Below are positions 63,873-64,000 of a DNA stretch of 64,000 bases, piece after piece (position 1 is the first letter of the stretch; the number at the start of each line of letters is the position of its first letter). A program made the position numbers and the translations under genes. The notes beneath the pieces are model-generated. The model made no database searches and was not told the origin of the DNA. It saw only the letters and a list, made by a program, of their open reading frames with translations. The stretch spans positions 124,001 through 188,000 of the forward strand of contig DASZBM010000010.1 in the NCBI GenBank assembly GCA_035944135.1. Reading direction: 5' to 3'. The DNA is from Acidobacteriaceae bacterium (lineage in GTDB: Bacteria > Acidobacteriota > Terriglobia > Terriglobales > Acidobacteriaceae).

Positions 63873-63892
63873 TGAATAGTGAGTAGCGAATA
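63872..63892. repeat. Heptanucleotide array GTGAATA after the phosphoesterase
   Basis: Three 7-mers (GTGAATA, GTGAGTA, GCGAATA), the first sharing its G with the stop TAG of the phosphoesterase gene. Same unit as at 43407-43434 in the trp spacer. Confidence 0.7.
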
Positions 63893-63911
63893 AAAGAAGC
63901 ACTACATCGCC

Positions 63912-63990
63912 GCTGTTGCTTTTGCCGTTGCCTTTCTTTCTGTCATCCCCGAAGGGGATCTGCTGTTGCCGTTGCCTTTGCTGTTGCCTT
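63912..63990. repeat. Composite hexanucleotide repeat around a small palindrome
   Basis: Two blocks with a 6-nt period (GCTGTT, GCCGTT, GCCTTT units: 63912-63935 and 63962-63991) flank ATCCCC-GAA-GGGGAT (63945-63959). The block starts TGTCATCC like the end of the REP-like element at 29.3 kb. It continues to the window edge. Confidence 0.65.
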
Positions 63991-64000
63991 AACTCGCAAC

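Overview
The window looks like a chromosomal segment of an Acidobacteriota bacterium of the Terriglobia (Acidobacteriales) type. The grounds are a GC-rich genome, a soil-associated TIGR03435 protein, two very large Oar-like TonB-dependent receptors with N-terminal carboxypeptidase-regulatory folds, and a membrane FeS oxidoreductase fused to an etfBA operon. Intergenic repeats of a kind I recall from this group add weak support. No rRNA, tRNA, phage, transposase or CRISPR array was recognised.

Layout. 1-3.6 kb: the tail of a His-rich protein, then a surface-polysaccharide patch (two GT2 glycosyltransferases and a Wzx-like flippase). 3.6-7.7 kb: an operon of site-2-protease homologue, trpS and scpA; next to it lie a TIGR03435 gene and a broken second copy of the scpA 3' end. 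7.8-11.2 kb: small accessory proteins, including a three-gene string (58-aa protein, SIMPL protein, hexapeptide acyltransferase). 11.3-15.1 kb: ETF:quinone-type redox operon. 15.2-21.2 kb: a small His/Cys membrane protein, a TonB-dependent receptor and two lipid-linked-sugar type glycosyltransferases. 21.2-27.7 kb: cysS and tsaD facing cca, amine oxidase and an alpha/beta hydrolase. 27.7-33.5 kb: YIP1 protein, DUF1641 protein with a formate dehydrogenase, and a DUF72 protein. 33.6-42.5 kb: acpP-fabF, rmuC, DsbA-like protein, radical SAM enzyme, iscX, and a MerR-murJ pair. 42.6-48.5 kb: trpC-trpF, a HAD phosphatase, a methyltransferase and aconitase. 48.9-57.2 kb: a YXWGXW lipoprotein, an orphan PurL-C-terminus-like gene with dut, a membrane glycosyltransferase, a DUF4126 protein and a 1113-aa TonB-dependent receptor. 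57.2-64 kb: DedA-rhodanese fusion, geranylgeranyl-reductase-like flavoprotein, LLM flavin oxidoreductase, OppD-like ATPase and a metallophosphoesterase.

How genes work together. acpP/fabF serve fatty-acid synthesis. The EMO-like protein with EtfBA would pass electrons from acyl-CoA dehydrogenases to the quinone pool. Formate dehydrogenase, aconitase and trpC/trpF are ordinary carbon and amino-acid metabolism. The glycosyltransferases, flippase and MurJ build the envelope.

The most unusual signals are not genes. First, several short arrays have a strict 7-nt period (GGGTTAG/CTAACCC, GTGAATA/TATTCAC, and CTCGAAT within scpA). They sit against start or stop codons, twice as facing inverted pairs. 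Second, a frameshifted scpA 3' remnant differs from the intact copy almost only at synonymous sites, which suggests allelic recombination rather than recent duplication. Third, strand composition flips: the + strand is G-rich in the first part and C-rich after about 50 kb whatever the gene direction, as expected near a replication terminus or an inversion edge.
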